Source: Peptacetobacter hiranonis (GTDB lineage: Bacteria > Bacillota > Clostridia > Peptostreptococcales > Peptostreptococcaceae). From it: a stretch of 64,000 nt of DNA. Position 1 is the stretch's first letter, and each line of letters begins with the position of its first letter. The stretch lies in NCBI RefSeq assembly GCF_008151785.1, contig NZ_CP036523.1, positions 1,910,019-1,974,018 of the forward strand, read 5' to 3'. A model generated the notes under the pieces. That model saw nothing but the letters and a program-made list of their open reading frames with translations, made no database searches and was not told the DNA's origin. Below, in pieces: positions 35,415 through 44,912 of the stretch. The position numbers and the translations under genes were made by a program.

Positions 35415-36693
35415 TTCTTTGCTCCTCTACGACTTTGATTTCATAATAAATTATGCCTAGAATAATTATTATATAATAAATCACAAGAAAACTAAAGTCT
35501 AATTGAGTAAATTGTATGTATGAAAACCATATTTCATCTACTTTTTCTAGGATAAAATAAATTATCGTTATAATTACAGAATTTAATCCCGCTACAATGC
35601 TCGCAATAAACGGAAATATTTCAAATAAAAATATACTTGCAACATCTATATACACGACAAATGCTACAAATGGAACTGCCAAAACATTACTTATAACTGA
35701 TAATATAGAAATCCCATCAAAACTATATACTATTATCGGTAGCGTCATTATATTTGCCGCTATTGTAACCGATGCTGCTGAAAATTTTATCCTCTTGTTT
35801 ATAATAGGATAAAAATAAACTATAGAAAAAGTAGCTAAAAAACTTAATTGAAACCCTGTATTATATATTACAAATGGATTTAAAAATATCATCACAGAAG
35901 CAATTATAGCAAGTGTGCTAATTCCATCCCTTTTTCTATCCACCACAAAGCATATATCAGCAAATACAGAAGATACAACTGCCCTTCCAATAGATGGACT
36001 TCCTCCAGCTATATAAAAATATATAAATAAGACAATATTAACAATTACCATATTAAAAGCTATATTTATTCTTCTTCCAATAAATCCAACCAACGTACAC
36101 AATATTCCTACATGAAGTCCAGAAACGGCTATAATATGGCTCACACCAGTTCTTGAAAACATCCTCTTATCCTCATCACTCATAAGATCCTTCTCACCTA
36201 GAAGCATAGAATTGATAAAATCAGACTTTTCCTTATACAGATACGCATTTGTATCCTTTATATATTCTCTAATCGCCCCTATCATCTTATAAGCTTTACT
36301 AATCCCAACTTTCTTACATTCGCTCATAACACAATAAACTTCTATACCAGTACTTTTTAAATACCTTCCATAATTAAAATCATCAAACTTCATATCAGAA
36401 AGTGCCTTTGACTTTCCTATAGCCTCTACAATATCTCCAACTTCTAAATCTGCTTTTTCAGAATAGTCATTTACCAGACACTCTCCTATCCTATATTGAG
36501 TGTATCTCTCTTTTTTCACCTCAGAAACGACTGTACCTCTAATATAAATAGTTTGATTTGCATCAACTGAATCCACTAATTCACCTTTGGTAGACAAAAC
36601 AGAAATAGCAAATATAAAAAAGAATAAAATTACAGATGGTCTTCTAACAAAAAATACTTTTAAACGTTCAAATAAACTTCTACTTTTCTCCAT
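35374..36693 (-). CDS. comEC: ComEC channel protein lacking the metallo-beta-lactamase domain
   Basis: The 439-residue membrane protein has an N-terminal OB-like domain (about 45-130) and the Competence membrane domain with HIIAVSGLHVGIL near residue 190. Several helices follow. It ends soon after the membrane domain, whereas full ComEC (700-800 residues) continues into a nuclease-like metallo-beta-lactamase domain. A separate protein at 39981-40823 has that domain. ComEC forms the inner-membrane DNA uptake channel; comEA also occurs in this window. No frameshift is visible at its end, because holA overlaps it. Confidence 0.9.
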   Translation of the reverse strand: MEKSRSLFERLKVFFVRRPSVILFFFIFAISVLSTKGELVDSVDANQTIYIRGTVVSEVKKERYTQYRIGECLVNDYSEKADLEVGDIVEAIGKSKALSDMKFDDFNYGRYLKSTGIEVYCVMSECKKVGISKAYKMIGAIREYIKDTNAYLYKEKSDFINSMLLGEKDLMSDEDKRMFSRTGVSHIIAVSGLHVGILCTLVGFIGRRINIAFNMVIVNIVLFIYFYIAGGSPSIGRAVVSSVFADICFVVDRKRDGISTLAIIASVMIFLNPFVIYNTGFQLSFLATFSIVYFYPIINKRIKFSAASVTIAANIMTLPIIVYSFDGISILSVISNVLAVPFVAFVVYIDVASIFLFEIFPFIASIVAGLNSVIITIIYFILEKVDEIWFSYIQFTQLDFSFLVIYYIIIILGIIYYEIKVVEEQRNGLQGYYRRNETE

Positions 36694-36845
36694 ATGTTAA
36701 CCACCTCTCATTACTTTCTACTTTTATATTTGACACTTTTCAAAAATATATTCATAAAACTTTTTTTATTATTTATATAATTCAAATAAATACATTATTT
36801 TTTTAAGATAACAATAAAAAATCTAGCGTAAACCAAAAATAAAAT

Positions 36846-36879
36846 AATAAGTTTACCTTTGTATTTAGGTAAACTTATT
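36846..36879. promoter_or_regulatory. Inverted repeat upstream of bioY
   Basis: AATAAGTTTACC, ten bases, then GGTAAACTTATT: a perfect 12-bp inverted repeat. It ends 12 bases before the bioY -35 box, in a divergent gap where no terminator is expected. GTTTACC/GGTAAAC resembles the GTTAACC/GGTTAAC arms of Firmicute BirA operators, so biotin-dependent repression of bioY is a reasonable hypothesis. Confidence 0.55.
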
Positions 36880-36891
36880 TTATAGTTATAG

Positions 36892-36920
36892 TTGACATTT
36901 ATTTAATTTTAATTTATTCT
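36892..36920 (+). promoter_or_regulatory. Promoter of bioY
   Basis: TTGACA and TATTCT are separated by 17 bases, about 98 bases upstream of the bioY start. Confidence 0.7.
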
Positions 36921-37018
36921 AGTAAACATAAATCTCATACTATGATTATATATAAAATAAAAGGTTTATAAATCAAAAATCAAAACACAGAAATTAAAAA
37001 GAAAAGAGGTATAAATTT

Positions 37019-37564
37019 ATGAAAACAAAAGAATTAGTATACGTATCACTTTGTGCTGTAATAATAGCTATCTGCTCTTGGATATCTATACCAACTGCAG
37101 TGCCATTTACTCTACAAACATTTGGAATATACTTAGCAATTGCAGTACTTGGTGGAAAACTTGGTACAATATCACTATTAATATATCTTGGATTAGGCGC
37201 AATAGGATTGCCAGTATTTGCTGGATTCAAAAGTGGATTAGCTGCTTTAATGGGGCCAACAGGTGGGTATATAATAGGATTTTTAGCTACTGCACTAATA
37301 ATGTGGGGATTTGAAAAATTCTTTGGAAAAAATAAAGTTTCATTTATAATATCTGCAATAATAGGTCTTGTAGCATGTTATTCACTTGGAACAATTTGGT
37401 TTATGAAAGTATTCTCTGCCGCAAATGGTCCAATAGGACTTGCTGCAACACTTGGAATGTGTGTAGTTCCATTTATAATACCGGATTTAATCAAACTTAC
37501 AGCTGCATACCTAATAGGAAGCAAAATATCAAACATCTCAAAAGTGAATACAGCAACTTACTAA
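37019..37564 (+). CDS. bioY: Biotin transporter BioY
   Basis: BioY is the substrate-binding membrane protein of biotin ECF transporters. The 181-residue protein has about six membrane helices and the family pattern VPFTLQTFGIYLA, then GLPVFAGFKSGLAALMGPTGGYIIGF. AGAGG precedes the ATG. No energy-coupling genes lie nearby, so it would use a shared ECF module or act alone. No biotin synthesis genes are in the window. Confidence 0.95.
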   Translation: MKTKELVYVSLCAVIIAICSWISIPTAVPFTLQTFGIYLAIAVLGGKLGTISLLIYLGLGAIGLPVFAGFKSGLAALMGPTGGYIIGFLATALIMWGFEKFFGKNKVSFIISAIIGLVACYSLGTIWFMKVFSAANGPIGLAATLGMCVVPFIIPDLIKLTAAYLIGSKISNISKVNTATY

Positions 37565-37582
37565 AAATTTAATTGATAATAT

Positions 37583-37631
37583 AAAAAATGGGCTACTACA
37601 TCAATAATAGCTAATGTAGTAACCCATTTTT
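37583..37631. terminator. Bidirectional terminator between bioY and the GNAT gene
   Basis: ATGGGCTACTACAT and ATGTAGTAACCCAT pair around a 12-base loop, with A and T tracts on either side, serving both convergent genes. Confidence 0.9.
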
Positions 37632-37632
37632 A

Positions 37633-38835
37633 TTAGTCGTATTCATTTATATGATTTCTCTTTTTAACAAATACTTTTCTAAGTATATCTAATTTTTCTT
37701 CGTTTATTTCCTTGTCGTATAAATCTAAAACATCATCTATATCCTTATATCCAAATATCAACTGAGATATCTGATTTATATTAAGGACAATATCAGATTT
37801 TTCTTCATCATATTCAAGTTTATCACAACTGTATAAATTTCCTTCAAAACTCAATCTATAGTTTACAGTATTCTGATTTATATAATCGTCTTTTATCGCT
37901 ATTGTAACACTCTCTTCAAAACAGCCTAATTTATCAGAGTAATTGTAATTATTTTCAAGATAGTCTACCATATTTCTAAAACATTCGCCTATATTTACTA
38001 CTCTACCCATCATAAATGGTTTTAAAAGCGATTCTGATGTCTTAGGATTCTTTAATGTATTACCTATAGTATTTCTAACGTCTTCCATTATAACAACCTT
38101 ATCACACTGTGTATTGTGGTTGTAGATAAATGCTAAAATAGACTTTAAAGCATTTGTATTGCTGAAGTACACTTCTCTAACAAAGAATTTTCCTTCATTA
38201 ATAGCATAAATAACATATCCATCATATACACCACAATCAGAACAAATATAAATATGTCCTCCATCTGCTGCTACTTCTTTAAACATATTCTCATATCTCT
38301 GCTTACCTCTTACAGTATATCCATTTAATCTTCTATTAGATTTATTATAAATATCTATAAGATTATCTATATCCGATTCTTTAGCTTTTCTAAAATCTCT
38401 TTCTATTCTAAAAGCTGATAAATCCTCTATATTTATTCTATGCTCAATCATATCGTAGCAATTTTCAAATCCAAATCTTCTATAAAGCCTAAAATCTATT
38501 GGCATCAGTATAGAAACATTCTGTCCTCTATTGTACATCTCTTCAAATGATAAATTCATCAAAGATTTCATCATCCCCTTGCCCCTAGCCTCTGGTAATG
38601 TAGATACACCTACAACATAGGATACATTTTCTTCTCTGTTACCAAGCTTTATAGTGTGCTGGTTTAAATGAATTGATGCAACTACATCTCCATTTAACTC
38701 TGCAACAACAGTATTTTCAGCTCTATACTTATTTTCAAAGTAGCAGTTTTCTACTTCTTCACCTTCATTGAAACAGTATGTCCATATTTTCCTTATCTGA
38801 TCGTAATCTTTATCAGTCGCTATTCTGGCAGCCAT
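37633..38835 (-). CDS. Eis-like GNAT N-acetyltransferase
   Basis: The 400-residue protein has an N-terminal GNAT domain with the acetyl-CoA loop GVSTLPEARGKGMMKSLM near residue 75. A second GNAT-like region and a C-terminal SCP2-like domain (about 300-390) follow. This is the layout of Eis-type acetyltransferases, some of which acetylate aminoglycosides or peptides; the substrate here is unknown. It follows the DUF2156 gene by about ten bases and is probably co-transcribed with it. Confidence 0.85.
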   Translation of the reverse strand: MAARIATDKDYDQIRKIWTYCFNEGEEVENCYFENKYRAENTVVAELNGDVVASIHLNQHTIKLGNREENVSYVVGVSTLPEARGKGMMKSLMNLSFEEMYNRGQNVSILMPIDFRLYRRFGFENCYDMIEHRINIEDLSAFRIERDFRKAKESDIDNLIDIYNKSNRRLNGYTVRGKQRYENMFKEVAADGGHIYICSDCGVYDGYVIYAINEGKFFVREVYFSNTNALKSILAFIYNHNTQCDKVVIMEDVRNTIGNTLKNPKTSESLLKPFMMGRVVNIGECFRNMVDYLENNYNYSDKLGCFEESVTIAIKDDYINQNTVNYRLSFEGNLYSCDKLEYDEEKSDIVLNINQISQLIFGYKDIDDVLDLYDKEINEEKLDILRKVFVKKRNHINEYD

Positions 38836-38844
38836 TGGATCCTC

Positions 38845-39753
38845 CTATTTTTCTCTAACTGTATATTTTTCAGCAAATCTAACAGGATGATAAGAAAGCT
38901 TAGCTTTTCTAAGTCCTTCTATACCTAAATCTTCTTCTCTATTTACAAATTCAACATCTGGGAATTCGTCTACTAAGAATTTCTGATTTATATATGGATA
39001 AAGTCCTCTTATCTCTGGATTCGCCTTTTCTATATGTATAAGAGCCATATTCGGTTTTAATTTTTCACCTATACTAAATGCTTCTAACGCTCCATCAACA
39101 TATATTCCAAAAACTTTTACTCTATCTCTTAGTTTATCATAATTATTAAATATTTTCTCTATTGCTACATATTCTCCATCGTCAACATCAGCATCTGAGT
39201 CCTCTTTCTGAACTTTCCACCTATCAAGTAATGCTCTACAATCGTCGAAATCTGCTATATCTAATAATCTACTTTCAAATCTTCCTTCATATTCTTTTAA
39301 GAAGTAGTTTATATGATTTCTCTTCTTCTGATTTTTTCTACCTGCTAATGTTCTTAAAGACTCAGCATCGTATATATAGTCAAATAAATCTCTTTCTTCT
39401 ATGTATTCAAATTTATCTCCGTAATTACTGTGAACATAGTCCACCATTTCCTTATTTATCCCTCTTAAATAAACTTTGCTTTCTATTTCTTCAAAGTAAT
39501 TCATTGCAAAGTCTATAGCTTTTTTAACATTTTCTCTTGATGCTAGTGGTAGTACTGAGAATATCTCCCCTTCATATTCCCCGAAAACTATCGCAAAATC
39601 ATCTTCTATATGGTATTTTGTCTTGTAAGTATCCCGCCACATAAACATTGTAGCAAAACAATAATCACAAGCTTCATAATCTGTCATATCAAAGAATGGC
39701 TGTAACCTATCCAACGATTCTATATCTAAATTTTTAAATTCTATTTTACTCAT
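38845..39753 (-). CDS. DUF2156 (lysyl-transferase-like GNAT fold) protein
   Basis: The 302-residue protein matches DUF2156, which shares the tandem GNAT fold of the catalytic half of phosphatidylglycerol lysyltransferase and FemX-type aminoacyl transferases. Visible landmarks include the KNQKKRNHINYFLKEY helix and the C-terminal VNREEDLGIEGLRKAKLSYHP. No membrane segment is present, unlike MprF. The function is unproven. It is the first gene of a two-gene unit with the Eis-like protein. Confidence 0.8.
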   Translation of the reverse strand: MSKIEFKNLDIESLDRLQPFFDMTDYEACDYCFATMFMWRDTYKTKYHIEDDFAIVFGEYEGEIFSVLPLASRENVKKAIDFAMNYFEEIESKVYLRGINKEMVDYVHSNYGDKFEYIEERDLFDYIYDAESLRTLAGRKNQKKRNHINYFLKEYEGRFESRLLDIADFDDCRALLDRWKVQKEDSDADVDDGEYVAIEKIFNNYDKLRDRVKVFGIYVDGALEAFSIGEKLKPNMALIHIEKANPEIRGLYPYINQKFLVDEFPDVEFVNREEDLGIEGLRKAKLSYHPVRFAEKYTVREK

Positions 39754-39980
39754 AAAAACCTCTCCTTTTTTCCCCTTAACATATCTTTTTCATTTATTTT
39801 ATATTTATACATTTATATTTTTAATTATCACATCTTTTGTTTTCATCTCTTTTCTCAAATCTCGTTTACAAATAAAAAAATTTGTAAACTATACAAATGA
39901 GAGAACTATTAATTTTATAATTTTTATTTTACCCTAAAATTATATTTTCCAAACATTTATTTTAACAGAGGTGTACAAAA

Positions 39981-40823
39981 ATGAAAAGTAAATCACTTAT
40001 AAAAATTTTTTCAATTCTTTTACTAGTTATCTATGTAAACGGTTGCGCCAGAGAAAAATTATTTTCCGTACATATAATTGACGTTGGTCAAGGAGATAGT
40101 ATATTCATACAGACACTCGAGGATAAACGTATTCTTATAGATGCAGGTGATGAAGAAGCTGAGCATACAGTTTACTCATATTTAAAAAGAAGAGGAGTAA
40201 AAAAAATTGACGTTTTAATCGCCACTCATCCAGATACAGACCACATAGGAAGTATGGACTATATTATAGATAAATTTAAAATATCTCATTTCTATATGCC
40301 AGATGCAAAAACGGACTCCGAAGCATTTTACAATCTTTTAGATAGCTGCAAAGAGAAAAATTTAAAAATAGAATACCTGACAAAAGGAGATCGACTAAAA
40401 ATAGATAGTTCAACAACTATGGAAATCTTATCTCCATCTACAATTACTGATAAAAATAATCTAAATTCAATTGTATCGCTATTAAATTACAAAGGTTATG
40501 AGTTTTTATTTACTGGAGATGCTGAAAAAGAAAATGAGTCAGAGATATTATCGTCTTGTAATTTACCAGATATAGATTTTTTAAAAGCAGGTCATCATGG
40601 TAGCTCTTCCTCATCAACAGATGAATTTATAGAAAAGCTTAAACCTGAAGCTGTTGCAATCTCTTGTGGATACAACAATGACTATGGACATCCACACAGA
40701 AGCGTTCTCGATACATTTAGAAAAAATGGAGCTGTAGTTTATAGAACTGATAAAAATGGATCACTTGTATTTTACTGTGACGAGAATGGAATATTTACAA
40801 AGAAAAAATACAAAGCCGAGTAA
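39981..40823 (+). CDS. ComEC-type metallo-beta-lactamase lipoprotein
   Basis: The 280-residue protein begins with a hydrophobic signal ending YVNGC, a plausible lipobox. A metallo-beta-lactamase fold follows: FSVHIIDVGQGDSIFI, the metal motif THPDTDHIGSMD and LKAGHHGSSSSS. This is the domain normally fused to the C-terminus of ComEC, thought to degrade the non-transported DNA strand. The comEC at 35374-36693 lacks it. A surface-anchored nuclease partner is plausible, though such stand-alone proteins are also common without competence roles. Confidence 0.85.
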   Translation: MKSKSLIKIFSILLLVIYVNGCAREKLFSVHIIDVGQGDSIFIQTLEDKRILIDAGDEEAEHTVYSYLKRRGVKKIDVLIATHPDTDHIGSMDYIIDKFKISHFYMPDAKTDSEAFYNLLDSCKEKNLKIEYLTKGDRLKIDSSTTMEILSPSTITDKNNLNSIVSLLNYKGYEFLFTGDAEKENESEILSSCNLPDIDFLKAGHHGSSSSSTDEFIEKLKPEAVAISCGYNNDYGHPHRSVLDTFRKNGAVVYRTDKNGSLVFYCDENGIFTKKKYKAE

Positions 40824-40947
40824 AATTTATAAATACAAAACTTACTCTATCATTTCAAAGATGAGCAAGATGAAAGTTTTTCTATTTTCAAATTATTCTG
40901 ATTTATGTTATCATTAATTATACAATAAACCTTAAAGGAGGTTGCCT

Positions 40948-42543
40948 ATGGAAAAAGCCGTACTATTAGTTAGTGTAATTATAATAATCAGAATTTTATT
41001 AAATGATTTTTTAGAAAAAATTCCTGTACCATCTCTTATCATCTTCATCTTGCTTGGGATGTGCTTGGGAGAAAATGGAATTTTTAAAATCAGTTTTGAT
41101 AATTATTCTTTCGTCAATATAATTTGTTCAGTCAGTTTAATTTTCATCATGTTTTACGGTGGATTTGGTACAAATCTAAAAGCTGCAAAACCAGTTGTAG
41201 CTCAATCTGTGTTGCTTTCAACAGTTGGTGTAGCTGGAACTGCTGGTGCTGTAGGGCTGTTCTCTCATTTTGTATTACATCTACCATGGTTGGAGAGTAT
41301 TTTAATCGGTTCTGTAATATCTTCTACAGATGCTGCATCAGTTTTCAACATACTTCGTTATAGAAATCTAGCCCTAAAAAATAACACCGACTCACTTTTA
41401 GAAATAGAATCTGGATCAAACGACCCGATATCATACATGCTTACAACTTCATTAATAGCAATTATGCTAGGACAGGATATCTCTGTTCCAGCTTTACTTA
41501 TACAACAGATGTTATTTGGAGTATTATTCGGTGTTTTAGTAGCTAAATTATCTATATACTTATTTAAAACTAGCCTTTTTAAATCTCAAGAAAGTGTAAC
41601 TATCTTCTTATTTGCAGTAATGCTTCTATCATTTTCACTGCCATATACTTTAAACGGTAATGGATATTTAAGTGTTTATTTATGCGGAATAATTTTAGGT
41701 AATTCAACTTTGATACATAAGAAATATTTGGTGCATTTTTTCGATGTTTCAACAGATGTCGCACAGGTTATAATATTCTTCCTGCTTGGACTTTTAGTAA
41801 CACCTGTAGATTTACCTAGAGTTATGATACCTTCATTGATGATAATGCTATTCCTTACATTAGTTGCAAGACCACTAGTTTCATCTGTACTTCTTGTTCC
41901 ATTTAAATCATCTCCTAAACAGATTGCTTTAGTGTCTTGGTCCGGACTTAGAGGAGTTGCATCTATCGTTTTTGCAATTTCCGTTGTTTTAAGTGGTGTT
42001 GAAACAAAGTACAATTTATTCAACCTGGTATTTTGTATAGTTATTCTTTCAATTTCTATACAGGGAACTCTCCTTCCTTGGGTTGCAAATAAATTATCTA
42101 TGATTGATAAGAATGCCGATGTTAGAAAGACTTTCAATGACTATCAGGAAGACAGTGATATAAGCTTTATAAAAATTCATCTTGATAAAAATCACCCGTG
42201 GAAAAATCTAGAAATAAGTAAATTAGGACTTCCTAGAGATTTATTGATTGCAATGATTGTAAGAAATCACACACCTATCGTTCCTAAAGGAGATACTGTG
42301 CTTGAAGTTGGTGATTTACTCGTTTTTGCAGCGAGGTCTTTTGAGGATAGAAAGCATCTTTCTCTTAGAGAGATTGTTATAGATAGGAAAAGTAAGTGGG
42401 TAAATACGCCACTTCATCAGATAACTACAGAGAATCCTTATCTTATTATTTTGATAAAGAGAAATTTAGAAAATATAATTCCTACTGGAGATACAAAACT
42501 ACTGCCAGGAGATATACTGATTATGGCCACAGCAGAAGAATAA
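40948..42543 (+). CDS. NhaP2-type potassium/proton antiporter
   Basis: The protein of about 531 residues has a CPA1 antiporter membrane domain with 12-13 helices (SLIIFILLGMCLGENGIF; SSTDAASVFNILR; ESGSNDPISYMLT). A cytoplasmic part follows with RCK-C/TrkA-C domains from about residue 400 (KIHLDKNHPWKNLEISKLGLPRDLLIAMIVR-like segment and a second copy). This layout fits CvrA/NhaP2 exporters that expel K+ and may respond to a nucleotide ligand. AGGAGG lies 6 bases before the ATG at 40948. Confidence 0.9.
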   Translation: MEKAVLLVSVIIIIRILLNDFLEKIPVPSLIIFILLGMCLGENGIFKISFDNYSFVNIICSVSLIFIMFYGGFGTNLKAAKPVVAQSVLLSTVGVAGTAGAVGLFSHFVLHLPWLESILIGSVISSTDAASVFNILRYRNLALKNNTDSLLEIESGSNDPISYMLTTSLIAIMLGQDISVPALLIQQMLFGVLFGVLVAKLSIYLFKTSLFKSQESVTIFLFAVMLLSFSLPYTLNGNGYLSVYLCGIILGNSTLIHKKYLVHFFDVSTDVAQVIIFFLLGLLVTPVDLPRVMIPSLMIMLFLTLVARPLVSSVLLVPFKSSPKQIALVSWSGLRGVASIVFAISVVLSGVETKYNLFNLVFCIVILSISIQGTLLPWVANKLSMIDKNADVRKTFNDYQEDSDISFIKIHLDKNHPWKNLEISKLGLPRDLLIAMIVRNHTPIVPKGDTVLEVGDLLVFAARSFEDRKHLSLREIVIDRKSKWVNTPLHQITTENPYLIILIKRNLENIIPTGDTKLLPGDILIMATAEE

Positions 42544-42550
42544 AGGTAAA

Positions 42551-42592
42551 TAAAAAAGCTACTTGAATAGTATTATTCTAGTAGCTTTTTAT
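42551..42592. terminator. Bidirectional terminator between the antiporter and tcdA
   Basis: AAAAAGCTACT and AGTAGCTTTTT pair around a 16-base loop, between convergent genes. Confidence 0.88.
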
Positions 42593-42603
42593 ATATTTAT
42601 ATT

Positions 42604-43311
42604 TTATTTTTCTCCTAATAAGTCATTTATTACAGCAGATGCCATTATTAATCCTGCCACAGATGGTACAAATGATACACTTCCTGCAGTCATTTTGTTT
42701 CCGTTCATTATTTTTTCTTTTGGCTCTATTGCTTTTTCAGTTGAGTATACGACTTTTAGTTTTTTTATTCCTCTGTTTTTTAATTCTCTTCTCATTACTC
42801 TAGCAAGTGGACACATGCTAGTTTTGTATATGTCTGTAAGTTCTATTTTTGTAGGATCTAGTTTGTTCCCCATTCCCATAGAGCTTATTATTTTGATTCC
42901 TTTTTTAGTACAAGTTTCTATAAGATGTATTTTAGAAGTTATCATATCTATTGCATCTATTGCATAATCATAATCACCGCTTAGCAGTTCTTCACCATTT
43001 TCTGGAGTGTACTTTTCAGCGATTGCAGTTATGTTTACATTTGGATTTATGTCTTTTATTCTTTCTTTAAATACATCTACTTTCATCTTTCCAACTGTAG
43101 AGTGAAGTGCTATTATCTGTCTGTTTATATTTGTTATATCAACATCGTCAAAGTCTACTATAGTAATATTTCCAACTCCAGCTCTTGCTATTGCTTCAGC
43201 TGCAAATCCACCGACACCACCTACTCCAAATATTATCACACTTGCATTGTTTAATTTTTCTATTCCATCATCTCCCACAACAAGAGATGTTCTCTTTTCC
43301 CAATCCATCAT
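42604..43311 (-). CDS. tcdA: tRNA threonylcarbamoyladenosine dehydratase
   Basis: TcdA cyclises t6A37 to ct6A in tRNA using ATP. The 235-residue E1-like protein has the nucleotide motif VIIFGVGGVGGFAAEAIARAG, the DFDDVDITNINRQIIAL segment and the SSMGMGNKLDPTKIELTDIYKT region that mark TcdA rather than MoeB or ThiF. GGAGG lies upstream of paired ATGs at 43311 and 43308. With mtaB the window holds two enzymes acting on t6A37. Confidence 0.92.
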   Translation of the reverse strand: MMDWEKRTSLVVGDDGIEKLNNASVIIFGVGGVGGFAAEAIARAGVGNITIVDFDDVDITNINRQIIALHSTVGKMKVDVFKERIKDINPNVNITAIAEKYTPENGEELLSGDYDYAIDAIDMITSKIHLIETCTKKGIKIISSMGMGNKLDPTKIELTDIYKTSMCPLARVMRRELKNRGIKKLKVVYSTEKAIEPKEKIMNGNKMTAGSVSFVPSVAGLIMASAVINDLLGEK

Positions 43312-43346
43312 TTTAAAATTCCTCCGAGTAAATATTTATAATATAT

Positions 43347-43373
43347 AAAAAAAGGAACCTTCATTCAGGTTCC
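43347..43373 (-). terminator. Terminator of tRNA-Sec
   Basis: GGAACCT and AGGTTCC pair around a six-base loop, followed by seven T residues on the minus strand, 15 bases after the tRNA. Confidence 0.85.
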
Positions 43374-43387
43374 GTAATATACTGTAT

Positions 43388-43484
43388 TGGCGGGAGTGCG
43401 TGGGAATTGAACCCACCTAAGAGGCTCCTAACCCCTCATACTAGTTTTGAAGACTAGAGGGCACACCAGCACCCATCCACCCCC
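43388..43484 (-). tRNA. selC: tRNA-Sec (UCA anticodon)
   Basis: The 97-base gene has a selenocysteine tRNA layout. The anticodon loop CTTCAAA (anticodon TCA) sits on a CTAGT/ACTAG stem. The variable arm is long and GC-rich, the T arm is GTGGG/CCCAC, the acceptor stem is long (GGGGGTG with the 3' strand CACTCCC, one G-T pair), and CCA is encoded. It decodes in-frame UGA with SelB. selA, selB and selD lie 10-15 kb away in the same orientation. Confidence 0.93.
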
Positions 43485-43570
43485 GTGGTTTTTTCAACAG
43501 TAATAATATAACACATAAAATTAACTTTTGCAAGTATTATTCAAAAAATAAATAAAAAAATCGAAAAAAA

Positions 43571-44314
43571 CTATATTAAACTTATCTGCTCATCTTCTTT
43601 TAAATTATTTATCTGCCAATCGATTTCAGTTTTACCAATACTTTTTAATATTTCATTTGCTTTCTTAAAATGTTCACACCCAAAAAAGCCCCTATTTGCA
43701 GAAAGTGGACTAGGATGAGTGCCTTCTAACACATAATGTTTGTCTGTATTTATTAATTTTACCTTCTTTTTAGCATTATTTCCCCAAAGTATAAATATAA
43801 CAGGCTCTTCTCTTTCGTTTAATACTTCAATTATTCTATCTGTAAACTTCTCCCATCCTTTTTTACTATGAGAGTTTGCCTCATGTGCTCTTACAGTAAG
43901 TGCTGTGTTTAAAAGAAGAACTCCCTGATCTGCCCAGTCCATAAGATATCCATTATCTGGGATAAAGCAACCATACTCTGCATTTAATTCCTTGTACATA
44001 TTTTTTAATGATGGTGGAGTTTTAATTCCCGGAAGAACTGAAAACGCAAGCCCATGAGCCTGACCATCATTGTGATATGGATCCTGACCTAAAAGAAGAA
44101 TCTTAGTATCTTTAAACGATGTATGGTTCAATGCTGTAAATATATCATCTCTCTTAGGAAATACCTCATGCTCCTTGTACTCACCTTTTAAAAACTCATT
44201 TAACTTATCAAAATACGGTTTATCAAACTCATCACTAAGTATATCTTTCCAATCTGTATTTATCAAACTTTTCCACGCTTCTTTAGTAAAACTCTCTTCG
44301 TTATATGTATTCAT
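43571..44314 (-). CDS. ung: Uracil-DNA glycosylase
   Basis: Ung removes uracil from DNA and starts base-excision repair. The 247-residue family-1 enzyme has the water-activating motif [18 protein letters not shown], the [15 protein letters not shown] segment and the DNA-intercalation motif [13 protein letters not shown]. The length is slightly above average because of a short C-terminal tail. Confidence 0.96.
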   Translation of the reverse strand: MNTYNEESFTKEAWKSLINTDWKDILSDEFDKPYFDKLNEFLKGEYKEHEVFPKRDDIFTALNHTSFKDTKILLLGQDPYHNDGQAHGLAFSVLPGIKTPPSLKNMYKELNAEYGCFIPDNGYLMDWADQGVLLLNTALTVRAHEANSHSKKGWEKFTDRIIEVLNEREEPVIFILWGNNAKKKVKLINTDKHYVLEGTHPSPLSANRGFFGCEHFKKANEILKSIGKTEIDWQINNLKEDEQISLI

Positions 44315-44350
44315 TAAAAATCTCCTCTCAAAATAATATCTTCCCTATAT

Positions 44351-44722
44351 CTACTGAACTACTGCATCTATATCATCACTCGAATTATTATCTACAATCT
44401 TTATATTCAGTTTATTAGGTATGCAAACTATACTCTGGCTCGGCTTAGTGATAAATCCTGTCTTAACACAGACCTTATCTGGACAATTGGCCTCTATCAC
44501 CTCAACGCCATTGTCGTGAACTTTAACTTTGTTTATATGCTCTCCATCCTTTATTGTAAACTCTGTTTCCTCATCTAGCGGAATTTCTTTATAAAGCTCG
44601 TTATCTTTATAAACTTCTACAAATGCAGCTTTCTCATTTGCATCCTTAAGCTTTGTATATCCAAAAAGTGCTGCAACCGCAACTAGTACAACTGCAATCA
44701 AAATAAAATCTTTCTTCTTCAT
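44351..44722 (-). CDS. NusG domain II-containing protein
   Basis: The 123-residue protein has one N-terminal membrane helix (FILIAVVLVAVAALFGY) and an extracellular NusG-II-like domain with a conserved pair of cysteines (ANCPDKVCVKTGFI). In related bacteria such genes sit next to rnf or apbE genes and may serve flavoprotein or Rnf assembly outside the membrane. Here it is divergent from apbE, which fits. The exact role is unknown. Confidence 0.85.
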   Translation of the reverse strand: MKKKDFILIAVVLVAVAALFGYTKLKDANEKAAFVEVYKDNELYKEIPLDEETEFTIKDGEHINKVKVHDNGVEVIEANCPDKVCVKTGFITKPSQSIVCIPNKLNIKIVDNNSSDDIDAVVQ

Positions 44723-44834
44723 AATAACTTCCTTCCCACAAAAAAATTTTCCAAATAATAATATCCAACAAAATTCTATCTTTAATCTTAATAAACTATC
44801 TGTTATTTTCTTTTGTATAATAAATTTATTATCA

Positions 44835-44861
44835 ATTATGATATAATTATCATATCATAAT
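44835..44861. promoter_or_regulatory. Palindrome overlapping the apbE promoter
   Basis: ATTATGATAT, seven bases, then ATATCATAAT: a perfect 10-bp inverted repeat. The left arm contains TGATATAAT, an extended -10 box reading towards apbE. A repressor bound here could control apbE and the divergent NusG-II gene together. A tandem GACTATAAAT repeat lies at 44873-44892 in the apbE leader. Confidence 0.5.
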
Positions 44862-44912
44862 TTGATATTATCGACTATAAATGACTATAAATTTTGATAA
44901 GGAGAATTAAAA

